Assembly: GCA_030762935.1 (NCBI GenBank)
Contig: CM060900.1
Location: 431,542,421 to 431,606,420, forward strand
DNA length: 64,000 bases
Direction of reading: 5' to 3'
Origin: Hymenopus coronatus
Lineage: Eukaryota; Arthropoda; Insecta; Mantodea; Hymenopodidae
Below the pieces are notes generated by a model that had not been told where the DNA came from, ran no database searches, and saw nothing but the letters and a program-made list of their open reading frames with translations. Below, piece after piece: positions 32,560 to 44,431 of the stretch. Both the position numbers and the translations under genes were made by a program. Numbering within the stretch: the first letter of the stretch is position 1; every line of letters starts with the position of its first letter.

Positions 32560-34010
32560 GAATCATAATGTTCACTAAACTGTTAACACTTTGACAACAA
32601 AGGCTTAGATCATTCTTCTTGTTACAGCCTAGGAAGAGAGACATCATACAGAAAGACAAATGCAAACAGATGGTGACACGAAAAGTTAGGCTATATTAGA
32701 TTTACAATCTAAGAAAGACCATAACAACATATTCCCTCGCTTCAAATGGTAGCATCTGAACATGCAGGTTTGAAAAGGACACAACATTACTCTTAAACTA
32801 TGCAAAAATACTGGATCAGAATACAGAAATGTTCATAAAGGATTCACATTATGTAAAAATATGACAAAGCTGTAAAATACTGGATAGGCTATTGAAACGA
32901 TCAAACTGTCCAGGAACATATGAAAAGCGCTATAAAACGTAACAAATGGTGTGAAAAACCTGAGAAATACGAAAACGATGACAGCAATTACCCTAAAAAT
33001 GTATAAAATTGTTGCATAACCGACATAAACTAGCATGAAATGTCATCAAGTACTATCGAACATAAGAAAATGGGGCAAGAAAAAGGTTACTGTTTAAAAT
33101 GCACTTAAATATTGTCAGTATACCTTGTGACCGCTGTTACCAAGTCCTGAAAAGAGAAGCCTACAAATACAATCATGGAGATTGAAATACCTTTTGCCTA
33201 AGGGTTTAACACTACCTATAGTTCTGAATAGCTTAAAGTCGTAAATGCTCTGTAAGGAGAGAGAAAACACTGCAAAATACTACAAAATAGTCTAAAAATG
33301 CCAAAAACCATTAAAACACTGCAAAATACTGTAGAATTGAGGCAAAGCGTCTGAAGAGGGCTAAAAATGTGTGTTTTAGAACCCTATATACAAAATTATT
33401 CGAGATATATGGAAAAGAGCTAAAATGACTCATCAATACCCTGACCTACAGTCCTAAATACCCTCCAAATGATCTCAAATGGTATTAAAAGCATTCTAAA
33501 GCATCTGTGAAAACGCTAAGATCACCTTAAAATCTTCCAAAATGTATATGTAAGCACTACAAACGCTGATAAATATCCCCAAAACGTGCAAAGATGCTTG
33601 TAAAGGTGCTAAAAGGCATTGGAAAGCACTGTAAAATAATGTAAAATATGAGCAAAAACGATCATTTGAAAAGAGCTAAAATATCTAATAAGTATCCTGA
33701 AACTAGCTGACCTAGAGACCTAAACACCCTCCAAATGGTGTGAAATGCCATTAAAAGCATTCGAAACATCTGTCATAGCACCCCGAAAAAATCCCAAGGA
33801 GTGATATAAATGATCTGTAAGCACTCAAAAACAGAGCAAACACTGCAAAATAATAAAAAAAAATGTTCTCAAACAGCACCAGAATTGCATTAGAAATCGC
33901 TAAAACATATTAAAATTTTGAGAAAACCTCTAAAAAATAGCTGATAAACAAAGCACATGACCTTGAAAGGGACCCCAAAGGACTGAAAAATATATCCAAT
34001 ACTCAGGGCC
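32560..34010. other. Helically phased A-tract region with degenerate 250-bp repeat
   Basis: Runs of three to five A recur every 10 to 10.5 bases over long stretches. In the segment starting near 33264, A-runs begin at relative positions 1, 11, 21, 31, 40, 50 and 60; in the one at about 33462 they begin at 5, 16, 26, 36, 47, 59, 67, 78 and 88. Superimposed is a diverged repeat of about 253 bases: AAAAGAGCTAAAAT recurs near 33413 and 33666, each followed by an ACC(C)TCCAAATG block. No ORF is credible. Such phasing predicts intrinsically curved DNA and recalls the periodic A/T clusters known from nematode germline genes. Confidence 0.7.
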
Positions 34011-34055
34011 TAGGTTAGGTTCCCCCTCCTCCTTGAAATCCCTATCTGTCTAATG

Positions 34056-36549
34056 CAACGGTTCCCAACTGGTGTGCCCCGGCACCCTGGGGTGCCGTGT
34101 GATTGGATAAGGGGTGCCGCGAGATATTGAGATAAACAAAACAAAAAAAATACCTTCTACTGAAGCCTTAAGTCTTGTAAGGTCTTGAAATAAAATAAGT
34201 CAAATCAATTACTCTCATGCACGGCAGATGGTGATAGTGGTCGATTCATTTCAATAATTCAGTTATACGGTATCCCACAGATGGCAATACAGCTATAACC
34301 TGCCGAACATTCCCAAGACTACTCGCTTCCTCACGAACATTCCTGAGACTTCGACAGATGAATATATAAAAGTGTACGCCGCTTGGCGCTTTCAGTTGCC
34401 TTCCTCGCGTTGATTCACAGTGTTTAGCTGTGGATAAGTTCGTTGTTAAACGTAAACGCCAGGACAGTGAAAGTGAACAGTCGGCTCCTACTGCTTGCTT
34501 TAATAAGCCAAATGTTACAGTTTCTCCCGGACCGTCGAATTCACCACATAAAGAAGACAAACGAAAGAAAATAACATACCAGGACAGTTACTTAGCGTAT
34601 GGATTTAAGTGGAATAACAACGAGGAAAACCCTATCCCTGTGTGTTTAGTTTGTGGCGAAACACTTAGCAACTAGGACATGGTACCTAGCAAACTGAAGC
34701 GGCATCTTACAACAAAGCATCCTAGTGTGTCACAGAAAAGTGTAATGTATTTTTCACATATATTAGAAGGGGAGAAGAAAACAGCTGTGCGAATGGTAAA
34801 GAGAGTGACCATAGATGACACTGCTTTTGAAGCCTCATTTAAAGTAGTAGAACTGATAGCTAAAAAAAGAAACCTCATACTCTTGGAGAGGAAATCATTG
34901 GCCCTGCATGTCAAGTTATAGTTTCAACAATACTTGGCGAAGGAGCAGCTAATCAAATTTCGAAAGTTCCTCTGTCCAACAACACAATCAGCCACAGGAT
35001 ATCTGAAATGTCATGCAATATCAACGAACAAGTCACGGAGAAAATAAAAACTTATAGAACATTTGCTTTGCAAGTAGATGAAAGTCTCGATATTGGTGAC
35101 AAACCGCAACTCCTTGGTTTTATCAGATATATTGATGAAAAAGATATTAGTGAACAGTTTCTGTTCTGTAGACCGCTGGAGACTACAACCACAGGCCATG
35201 ATATTTTCGTTACTATTAGTTCCTATCTCAATGAACATGGTCTTTCATGGAAAGACTGTTGTGGTATATGTACAGATGGTGCACCATCTATGTCTGGGAA
35301 AATTAAAGGTTTTACTGCCAGAGCTCCCAATGAAAATCCATCCATTATCATAACTCACTGTTTTCTGCATAGAGAGGCATTAGTCGTGAAAGCGTGTAAT
35401 GAAGATTTTGCTGAAGTGTTTAACCAAGTTGTGAAAATGGTGAACTATATGAAGTCTCGACCTTTAAAGTGCAGAATTTTTGAACAGTTATGTCGCGCAA
35501 CGGGTGCACCTCATACCTCTTTGTTACTTCACACAGAAGTAAGGTGGTTGTCGCGGGGTCGTGTATTGAACCGGTTTCTCGAACTTAAAGAACAGCTAAA
35601 ATCTTTTTTTAAGGATGAAAATCAAGACACATTTCATGAGCTCTTACTAAGTGATTCTTGGTGTTTTGAACTGTCGTATCTGGCAGATATTTTTCATAAG
35701 CTGAATGAACTGAATGTTTCGATGCAGGGTTGACATGAAACAATAATCTCCTCAACCAATAAAATGAAAGGTTTTAAAAGAAAACTTAGTTCTTGGAAGT
35801 CTGCAGTTCAAAAAGGAGATTTGTCGAACTTTCCATCTCTTCTTAATGTGGCAGGAGATAAAGATCTGGGTAAACTGAAAGACCGCATTTGTGATCACTT
35901 ATCAAGATTGCAAGATGCAATAGATGCGTACTTTCTAACTATTTCCACTACGAATCTCGACTGGGTTGTCTCACCATTTGATTTCGTAAATAGTGCAGAG
36001 GAAATAGATTTCGCTGCTTGCGAACGAGATGAATTTATTGATCTTTGCGCTGATTCCACACTCAAAGGTAAGTTCACCAAGAGTGAGGCGTCGGTGGCTA
36101 GTTTTTGGCTTCAACGGAGAGAGGAGTACCCTAACCTAATGAAGAAAGCAATTAACGCACTTTTGCCCTTTTCAACATCCTATCTATGCGAGCAAGCCTT
36201 CTCTGCTATGGTGACAATAAAATGCAATGCAAGAAATAGACTGAATAACCTTGAGGATGATTTGCGTGTTTCACTGTCAACTGTAAGACCCGACATCACA
36301 TATCTGTGCTCTAAGCATCAATCACAAGTTTCACATTAATCATTAATCGAGCGAAATTTATTGATGTATTTTTACTCAGTGATTGTAGTAACGTTTACTG
36401 TATTATGTTATGGTGTACGTTATCATTATATAATATTTCAATAAATTAACATATTAAGCTTAATTTTCTTTTAATTCAAGGAAGGGTGCCCCTGGTGTTT
36501 AATGTTATTCCCAAGGGTGCCGTGAACTTCAAAAGTTTGGGAAACACTG
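34056..36549 (+). mobile_element. hAT transposon with terminal inverted repeats
   Basis: Left end CAACGGTTCCCAACTGG and inverted right end CAGTGTTTCCCAAACTT are the typical hAT TIR. The subterminal motif GGGTGCCG occurs near both ends. The flanking eight bases GTCTAATG (34048-34055) and TTATAATG (36550-36557) agree at six of eight positions, as expected of a worn 8-bp hAT target duplication. The 2.5 kb interior encodes one broken transposase. Confidence 0.93.
34430..36339 (+). pseudogene. hAT transposase, ZBED5-like (broken)
   Basis: The N-terminus is a BED finger (CLVCGETL ... KRHLTTKH). The catalytic part shows FALQVDESLD (first Asp), CGICTDGAPSMSG (second Asp) and ITHCFLHREAL (CxxH). It is followed by EVRWLSRGRVLNRF and, at the C-terminus, the dimerisation motif LCEQAFSAMVTIKCNARNR. 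This is the Buster/ZBED5-type branch of hAT. Three lesions are visible: an in-frame TAG at 34673-34675 inside the finger, a one-base loss in the A-run at about 34862-34868, and an in-frame TGA at 35731-35733. It cannot make a full transposase. The first ATG is not certain, since GTG/TTG frames open at 34430. Confidence 0.9.
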
Positions 36550-36883
36550 TTATAATGAAACAAAAGAAAGAACTAAGGAAGAAAAAAGATAATTTATGTA
36601 GCACACAATACTTTAGAGCTTATAATTTGTGTGGGTTTATATGTTTAAACCACACGGGTTGAGGATTTATTTCAAGCACTGTGAAATAAATACACAGTAT
36701 AAACTAACAAGTGATTCGTTGGACACACGCAATCCAGTTTTAGACATCTAGCGGTAGCAGGTTAAACCTCGACCTCTGTATGACGTGAAAAGCAGCCATC
36801 TGCAGGATGAAGTAGACACCAGTTGCTTCTGGTCCCAGTGCTCAGCCATCTTTAGTATCTGTTCAAAAAGCCAGTTAGTATAT
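36550..36883. other. Unassigned DNA
   Basis: Nothing recognised apart from the hAT target-site duplicate at its left edge. Confidence 0.3.
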
Positions 36884-37118
36884 GCCGTTCCCCATGGCCG
36901 CGCTCGCCAAGGCTTTGGTGCTTCGTAGCGCTGGGGATCGTGGGTTCGAGTCCCGCCTTGGGCTTGGGTGGTATATGTTTGTGTATATGTGTGTGTTGTG
37001 AAAGTAAGAAAACAGTAATAATACGGCAAAACAAGGTAAAAAAAAAAAAAGTATATAAAAGTAGGGTATACACTGCCGGAGTGCCGATCAGACTCCGGTA
37101 CTGTATTTAAAAAAAAAA
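36884..37118 (+). mobile_element. SINE-B with 3' hairpin
   Basis: Well-kept head: CCCCATGGCCGCGCTCGCCA and the B box GGGTTCGAGTCCC. The tail has a hairpin with stem CCGGAGT/ACTCCGG (about 37077-37099), then ACTGTATTT and poly-A. Confidence 0.85.
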
Positions 37119-38336
37119 GTATATCATACTTCTATTTTAAGGCTTATAGTATGGTTACGGCAATAGTTTTATATGGGAAGTGTTTATTGTCTAAACTAAT
37201 ATTTTAAAAAGATGTGTGTGTTTGGGAATCTTGTATGACAGTACTGATGACTTTCGTTTATTTTTCTTTTTATTTATTTTTTTTTCTTTTAGCTATTTCA
37301 AGGTACCTAGGTTTCGTGCGTATTTGAACTAACAGGATATCTTAAAAGCTAAGATAGAACATTTAGTTTTCGTATTCATTTCATTCAATATATGCCTCCT
37401 TCATTTTGAGTGCCAGAATGTATTTTTGGCACTTCATTGAGAGTATAAGCGATTTTTAGTGAACACTGCTCAAAAGGAGTAAATGAGCAGTTTTTTTTAA
37501 AGCATACATGAAATTAACATTTAAAGACTAATATGAATCTTAATGTCATATGACATAACGTGTTTTGTTTTTGTTTCTTCATTTTTTGTATTCATCTATT
37601 TTCCCCGTATTTTCCTTAAGGAACTAATAATATATAGTTCCTTATACACTTATTTTTATAAAGCAGTTGTACACAATTTATTAGTTAGTGTATTATTATT
37701 ATTATTATTTTTACTATTTTTATTATTATTATTATTATTATTTTACTATTATTATTATTATTATCATCATCATCATCATCATCATCATCTGCATTACTGC
37801 TACTATTTTAAATGGATTAACTCAATGCAAGTTCACTGCCTCTAACCTCCCCTATGACACTTTTTCATTCACAATGCACAGAAATAACCTTGGCCTCAGA
37901 CGACTATTGCATTTCTATTACAGATTGATAGGTACTAGGTTTGGAGGATTGCGGTTGCTCTTATCTTACCCGGCCTTGCGTGATGAATAGTTTAAATATG
38001 AAGTTAAAGCGAAATTAGAGCTAATGTTTCAAAGATGTATATAGGTACCTGATATTCCCGCTGATACCTGAATCATAATTTTCCCATATTTTGTCCATAC
38101 TGGCACAGAGTTTTTATGTGAAGGCTTGAAAAAATAATAACGTGGAATAAAGATATTGCCATAAAATAAACGCATGCATTAAATGACAAAATAATCTAAT
38201 AAAGATGCGTTTTCATAACCATCAGAAGGATTTATGTACAGGTTAGCGACGCCTATGACAGCACAATTGAAAAATGAGACTTGACAACAATGCAGGAGCA
38301 GTTGCTCTTATTAGGTTAGGCATCAGCGTTAATCGG
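37119..38336. other. AT-rich DNA with (ATT)n/(CAT)n microsatellite
   Basis: A compound trinucleotide repeat runs from 37692 to 37789 (ATT then CAT). The remainder is AT-rich with no coding feature. ORFs across the repeat are artefacts. Confidence 0.5.
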
Positions 38337-39255
38337 TTTTTACTTTCTCTGCCAAGTACAATGTAAGCATATACTAGACGCAGAAGGTATTGCATTCCAT
38401 CCAAAAACTAAATACCGAGATTTCACCGGAAGTACTGCTCTTGAATTAAAAAAAAAAGTATTTTACTAAAAATATCCATGTGTGTACGTGTGTATCTGTG
38501 TGTGTGTGTGTGTATGTGTGTGTGTGTGTCTGTGGACATCATAACGCAAGAAAACGGCGAGGACATTAAACACCAAAATTTGTATTTAAGTAATTTCCAG
38601 GGTGCAATACGAATATTTTCAGGAAAATCCTCACCCCAAATTATCTTTTACATGCAAGATTATTCGAAATTTTGTATTTTTTCAAAAATGTCTCTAACAA
38701 TTTTGATTGAAATGACGTATACTTAAGATATTCACGGACAAACAAAATCTCTATCCTGAATTTGTTAGAATTAGCCTCTGAAATCTTCCTCGTTCTAAAT
38801 AGCTTTTGCATAACTGGTAAACGGTAAACGATAGACAAAACTTACCACACAAAAATTCTACATCTTGTTTAAAATGCACACTTTTTATCATATACATTTT
38901 TTGTAGAGCTAACCGTTTCCGAAAAAAAAATGTTATTGATGTTAATATTTGCAATATTTCTAATCAGATTTTTCTCAACTGGGAAGCCGTTATTTACTAT
39001 TTTCATTCTGGTTATGAAACAGAAGGGAATTTTATTTGTATCGCATAGCGACCGGCATTTAAAGTGTTCGACCGTCGTTTTAGCTTAGAGCATTCCCTTA
39101 TTCGCCTTCTAATGAGAGGCAACAAAGTAATAAAACCATTTCTGCTAATGTTTATCTAGATTAGTATGAAGTGGAGGGAATATTAAGCTTTGTGCGAATA
39201 ATTTGTTACACAATATGTAGAGAAGGACAAATGAATGAAACGCATCACATATTTT
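38337..39255 (+). mobile_element. TCE repeat, copy 14
   Basis: Nearly full length and moderately diverged: ACTTTCTCTGCC start, GT tract at 38479-38530, and an end at ATGTAGAGAAGGACAAATG. Confidence 0.75.
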
Positions 39256-39435
39256 CTCTGTTCATAGTTTTCCGCAGGCATTATAGAGGGCAGAACCAAG
39301 GTATCAAAGTTGCTCGCTAGATGTCTCGCTTCGTCGGAACTCTTCGCTATGTGAGCAGAGGTATACTAAAATTCCTCCTACAGATGGCATCTGTGTTTTC
39401 TAAGTGAGGCGCCGTTTTATACAAACATTTCAATG

Positions 39436-39690
39436 GAGTTTTATTTATGGACGCTCTTTAACTGCTGTGGATCTCAGCGTCCCATTCTACACATACTGGG
39501 CGTGAAAGACCGCTTAATTTTGCTCAGAGGCATCTCTATCAGGCTTGAGGTTCTTTTACGTGCCGTAAATCTACGGGACGGGACCAACGGCTTTACTTCC
39601 CTTCCCGAAGAAATCCATCGTCCTCCGCCGGGTTTGAACCCGTGACCTTGGGTATACGAAGTTAGTATGGTAACCATTACACCACGGACT
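39436..39690 (-). mobile_element. SINE-A, minus strand
   Basis: Has the tRNA head (GTGTAATGGTTACCATAC, B box GGGTTCAAACCCGG) toward 39690, with an internal deletion of about 30 bases relative to the 1882 copy. It borders the Jockey RT remnant directly. Confidence 0.8.
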
Positions 39691-39865
39691 AACTTTATAT
39701 ATCTGATATGCTCCTACATACTAAAATTCAACTGGCGACTTATGCAGATGACACCGTCATTCTCCATTCTTATTCTTCTGTTCATTTGGATCGTGAATTA
39801 CAAGGCTATCTTAGCCGTTTCAATGGTTTTCTGGAGGCCTGGAGGATACGGATTGAACTAATCGT

Positions 39866-40137
39866 AGGACAGGAGTTGGATAGGTAGAGTCAGACTGAAA
39901 AATTCAATGCCGTAGCCGGGATTTGAACCACGTCTCTAGCTGGCTGCTCCTCCACTGAGCTACCATGGCAACATGCCGGAATAGCATTATATTTCTCAAC
40001 TGACTCGCATGTTTCCCGGTAAACCACAAGGGTATCTCAAATTATTTTGAGATGACAACCCAATGGCGACTTACGATATTGTAAGTACTTCAGACTCAGG
40101 ATTTATAGTATAGCCAACTATTATGGTCAATTGGTAT
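39866..40137 (-). mobile_element. SINE-D, half of the palindromic form
   Basis: It has one arm (tRNA head, GAGATGACAACCC-type spacer) and the centre (CCAACTATTATGGTCAATTG) of the palindrome at 20742-21265, then stops. The central motif is in the opposite orientation to that in the complete copy. Confidence 0.75.
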
Positions 40138-40156
40138 TGAATTAATTGTATTTTCA

Positions 40157-40288
40157 CACACCCCTTGTGTAGGACAGGAGTTGGATGGGTGGAGTCAGAC
40201 TGAAAAATTCAATGCCACAGCTTGGATTTGAACCACGGATCTCCCGGTCTCTAGCTGTTTGCTCTTCCACTGAGCTACCATGGCAACA
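40157..40288 (-). mobile_element. SINE-D, single unit
   Basis: A plain SINE-D with tail toward 40157 (CACAAGGGGTGTGTG and GTTGGATGGG) and a tRNA-like head ending at 40288. It lacks the inverted arm, so the family exists in simple form too. Confidence 0.75.
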
Positions 40289-40499
40289 TAAACTCTGATA
40301 AATGCCACATTCTTCGCTTCTTTCATGCACATCCAGCTGTACACACGTTACATGGCCAAGTTCTTCCTGTTTCATACAGCACCAAATACTTAGGTGTTCA
40401 TTATGATTCCTGGCTTAGTTGGTATCGTCATATTCAACATGTTCGTAATAAAACTCATCAGACTCTCGGAGCACTTCGTATACTGTTCACTTCCGAACT

Positions 40500-40746
40500 C
40501 TCGCTTTGGCACCATGGTACACAGGATCGTGGGTTCGAGTCCCGCCTTGGGCATGGGTGTTTCTATGTTTGTAAATGTGTCTATGTTTGTGTATGTATGT
40601 GTAAAAGGAAAACGTTAAGAATAATAAGGTCTACTAGGGAAATATAGAAAACTGGAAAAAATGGAGAAAAAAGGTATACAGCGCCGGAGTCCTGACAAGC
40701 CTCCGGAACTGTATTTTTCAAAAATTAAAAAAAAGAAAAAAAAAAA
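40500..40746 (+). mobile_element. SINE-B with 3' hairpin
   Basis: 5' end shortened, B box GGGTTCGAGTCCC intact, GCCTTGGGCATGG marker, hairpin CCGGAGTCC/GCCTCCGG near 40682-40707, and an A-rich tail. It interrupts the Jockey RT. Confidence 0.8.
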
Positions 40747-41371
40747 CAACTCTATACTGCTGTAGTTCTGCAACAGCTGTTATATGCTGCTCCTGCGTGG
40801 AGGGATGTTTCCCACACAGGTTTACAATCGCTTGCAAGTAAATATATGGTTTTTCTTAGACGGATGACACATGCTTATCAACACGACTACAACAACTATA
40901 CCGTTCTGGTTATTACCGACATGAAACCTCTTCCCGATATTCTTCACCAACTGGATGACCAATGGAGAAAAAATTGGCTCGCATTGATGACAACATCTTA
41001 ATTTACGTATCAGCAGCCGAAGCGGCGACGGCATTGCTTTTAAATAACCCTAGGCTCTTCCACTTTCAGTTTTCTTACTCAGTGATTCATCTGTAACATT
41101 GTTCATGTTTTGTAGATCACGCATTGTTCCATATAAAGGTCCGCAAGGGGCCTGCAAATGGATGACTTTCATCCTGCTGTATTTATGTCGTCATAAAGGT
41201 ATATTAAAATTACTTCTATAGATGTCATCTGGGTTTTCCATGTGATGCGTGTGTTATGATAAACCGATTATAATTTATAGCGTCTAACTATAGGGACCCT
41301 TGTAATTCCTCCATACCGAAAGTCGAGTAAATTAAGTTTGTTTTTAATAACAGTAAGAGACTATGCATAAG

Positions 41372-41589
41372 AAATGGTGCTTCGTGACGCAGGGGATTGT
41401 GCGTTTGCCTTGGGCATGATTGTTTGTATGTTTGTAAAATGTGTATATTTGTGTGTATTAGAAGCAAACAGCAAAAAGTAACCAAACAGAAAAACAAAGT
41501 AAATGTTAGGAAAATGAAAAAAGAGGAAAAAGAAATACAGCGCCGGAGTCCGTAAAGACTCCGGCACTGTGTTTTTTTTTTAAAAAAAA
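41372..41589 (+). mobile_element. SINE-B with perfect 3' hairpin
   Basis: Head and B box are degraded, but the 3' part is sharp: GCCGGAGTC-CGTAAA-GACTCCGGC near 41542-41566, a perfect 9-bp stem, then a T-run and A-run. Confidence 0.8.
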
Positions 41590-42263
41590 TAGCCCGTGCC
41601 GGGTATTCTTTAAGACATATCAGGTTATCCAGTTTTAGAGAAACTATAATTAGACGGGGAAGCTGTTTTTTTTTTTTTCTCTCGCAATGCTTTTATAGTA
41701 CACGTAGCAAATTTCAACGCAAGAAACGAACGACTGCCCAAAATAGTGAATCGACTGAATCTTAATGCTCTGCTGAAAGTAAGTTGCCTAAATAAGTGTT
41801 TTTCAGGAGTTTTCCCGCGACTTCTGAAAACTGATGTCGGTGTCGGTTACTCATTAAATTCTACAGACATCTGGCTCTTTTGAACATCATTTAATTCATT
41901 CTTAGTCCGATATGGCCTTGACTAATGACGTTAAATTTTGAGAGGACGGGAGTGCGGGAGGAACAGAGAGAAGGAAAATAAATCCTACATTAAACCATTC
42001 ACAACAATCTATCACTGCATATTTATCCATTGTTTTTCATGGCTGGCATTATCATCAGGATGCGCATTTTTAGTGTGCATTTCATTAGTTTATATTAAAT
42101 CATCAGGATTTCAACTTAATGACGTATTCATAACTGTTATATTGCAGCATGAAAATAATGATTTTGGGTTTTTAAACATAAATGCTATTTTCTCTCGGAT
42201 CCATTTATATTAACATAGATTTACAATCCTTTTACCAGTACAATTTCTATATTTGCCGCTTTA
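41590..42263. other. Unassigned DNA
   Basis: No repeat recognised. A 91-codon plus-strand opening at 41938-42213 has no motif and AT-rich composition. Confidence 0.3.
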
Positions 42264-43055
42264 ATTACTTTCTCTAGCACGTACCTACGTACCTACATAG
42301 TGGATAGAGAAGGTATTGTAATCCACCCAAAAATTCGATACCTAGATTCCATTGGAAATGAATATTTATGAGACCCCCTGAATCCAAAAAAGCATTTTAG
42401 AAACATATCCATGTGTGTTTGTGCGGGTGGATGCAGCATAGCTAAAAAATGGAAAGTCGGTTAAATACTAACCTTGGTATTTAAATTATCTTCCAAGGAT
42501 TTAACACGAATATTTTCAAGATAATCCCCCCACTCCCAACTGCACTTTACATTAATTTTCTCAAAAATGGCTTCAAACGATTTTTAATAAAATTCCAGAT
42601 GTTTAAGGCATGTTTATGACAAACGAAATGTAGGCACATCTTGAAGTTTTGTGAATTGCCTCTGAAGACCTCTTCATTCTGGATGACATTTGAATAACAT
42701 TTCCATAGCTGGTAAACCATAAGAGAAAGAGTTAAAATTTACTACAAAAATGTAATATTCGTTAAAATACACAATTTATGTCATACACTTTTTCTTTTGG
42801 AGAGTTAACAGTTTACGAGATCTTCCAAGTTATTGGTTTCAGATTTTAGCTACTTAAACTTTTCTCAAATGGGAGGTCATTTTTCTTCTCGTCTCTCTTT
42901 TGTTTATTCGTAGCGAGCAAAGAGAAACGTATTTTAATTGCTTCACATAGCGGTGGGATTTAAAAACAAACAACTGATTATCGCTTGAGGCTATACAGTC
43001 CCGTATTTCCCTTGTGCTTACAAAGAAGCGAGTAATAAGATCAATACTAATTAGG
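42264..43055 (+). mobile_element. TCE repeat, copy 15, 3' end missing
   Basis: Starts with ACTTTCTCTAGCACG and keeps the main landmarks, although the GT tract is almost absent. It ends before GTAGAGAAAGT, about 40 bases from a (TTA)n array. Confidence 0.7.
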
Positions 43056-43089
43056 TGACTTGCTAGACATCCGCATTTCGCCGAAGCAG

Positions 43090-43091
<2 letters not shown>

Positions 43092-43166
<75 letters not shown>

Positions 43167-43399
43167 GTCGTCGTCGTTGTTGTTATTATTATTATTATTT
43201 TATTTATTATATTTTATTATCATCCTTCGGAAGGAAAGTAAAGCCCCGTGTCGTAGATTTACGAACAATATAGAATGGGACGCTGAGAACCACAGCAGTT
43301 AAAGAGCGTCCGTAAATAAAATGCCACTTCATTATTACTATTATTATTATTATTATTATCATTATTATTATTATCATTATTATCATTATTATTATTATA

Positions 43400-43472
<73 letters not shown>

Positions 43473-43593
43473 TATTTTTATCCTTCGGAAGGGAAATAAA
43501 GCCGTGGGTCCCGTGTCATAGATTTATGGCCAATATAGAATGGGACGCTGAGAACCACAGCAGTTAAAGAGCGTCCATAAATAAAATGCCACT

Positions 43594-43641
<48 letters not shown>
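43092..43641 (+). repeat. Tandem unit of (ATT)n plus SINE-A 3' end
   Basis: Two units each consist of an ATT/TTA array (43092-43205 and 43329-43470) followed by the same 3' part of SINE-A (43222-43320 and 43480-43590), both starting at CCTTCGGAAGG. A third ATT array (43596-43641) closes it. The SINE-A tail here ends in (ATT)n, unlike other copies. The identical start points favour tandem duplication of a unit over two insertions. Confidence 0.75.
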
Positions 43642-43643
<2 letters not shown>

Positions 43644-43789
43644 TAACAGGAATGGCAAACATATGCAAGGAGCACAAACAGATCACACAATATCAGTGCA
43701 AATGTCTGTTAACTATGACATATCATTTTCTCACATTTACCCCATGTATTTTCAGTAATATCTCGACAGCCTGTTCTTGGTAGAGCACA

Positions 43790-44431
43790 AAACTTCCTCT
43801 GCTTACTGTAAATACATAGCAAAGAAAATAAAGAGAAACGGCGGCTTTCAGTTGAGAAAGGTGCAAAGAATTTGAAATTTTAAACCAACAACAAATTAAC
43901 ATACCAGAAATGGTTAATGGCACAAATTGTTTTCATTTTGGCATAAATTGCGTATTTTGAAAATATCTATACATTTTTTGTGCAGTTATATTTTGTGTAT
44001 TTCTTAAAATTGACAAAGTGGACAAAAATAGTTCAAAATAGAGGATCATTCAGAGGCTATTCAAAGAAACTTCAAAATAGTTGTCAAGTCATGTATTTAA
44101 GTTATGTAATTATGTAGGTTTTGAGAAACTCATAAATAACAAAACCGTTTTCATGTAAAGAGTAGTTTGGGATGGAGAATTTTCTTCAAAAACTTCGTCT
44201 CATATCCTGGAAGGTCGTGAATTTACACCAAGTTTCGTATTTAACCGACTTGGTTTTGAGTTCTGCTGTTCACAGATACACGCACTTTATCGGATCCTTT
44301 CCTAAATTGCTTTTTCTGGGTCTATGGTGCCTCAAAACGTGTATTTTCGGTGCAATCTCGACATCGAATTTTTATATGGAACACAATACGATACTTTCTC
44401 TATGTACTCTAACCACGTAGAGAAAGTAAGA
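43790..44431 (-). repeat. TCE repeat, copy 16, old
   Basis: Diverged minus-strand copy. Recognisable parts are the GTAGAGAAAGTAAGAG end (about 44417-44432), the inner CAAGTTTCGTATTTAACCGA and TTGAGTTCTGCTGTTCACAG. The 3' end is not definable. Confidence 0.55.

Larger units (their letters stand above)
39691..41003 (+). pseudogene. Jockey-type reverse transcriptase, interrupted by SINEs
   Basis: Three pieces read through in order. 39691-39865 has LYISDMLLHTKIQLATYADD, with the catalytic YADD at 39741-39752, followed by RFNGFLEAWRIRI. 40290-40499 has NSDKCHILRFF and STKYLGVHYDSWLSWYRHI. 40750-41003 has AVVLQQLLYAAPAWRDVSHT and FLRRMTHAY, as in the thumb and connecting region. Between them lie two SINE-D units and a SINE-B. 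The order and YADDT box fit the Jockey clade. The reading frame is largely kept inside each piece, so the element was still quite young when the SINEs arrived. The 5' part, including the palm start, is lost. Confidence 0.8.
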
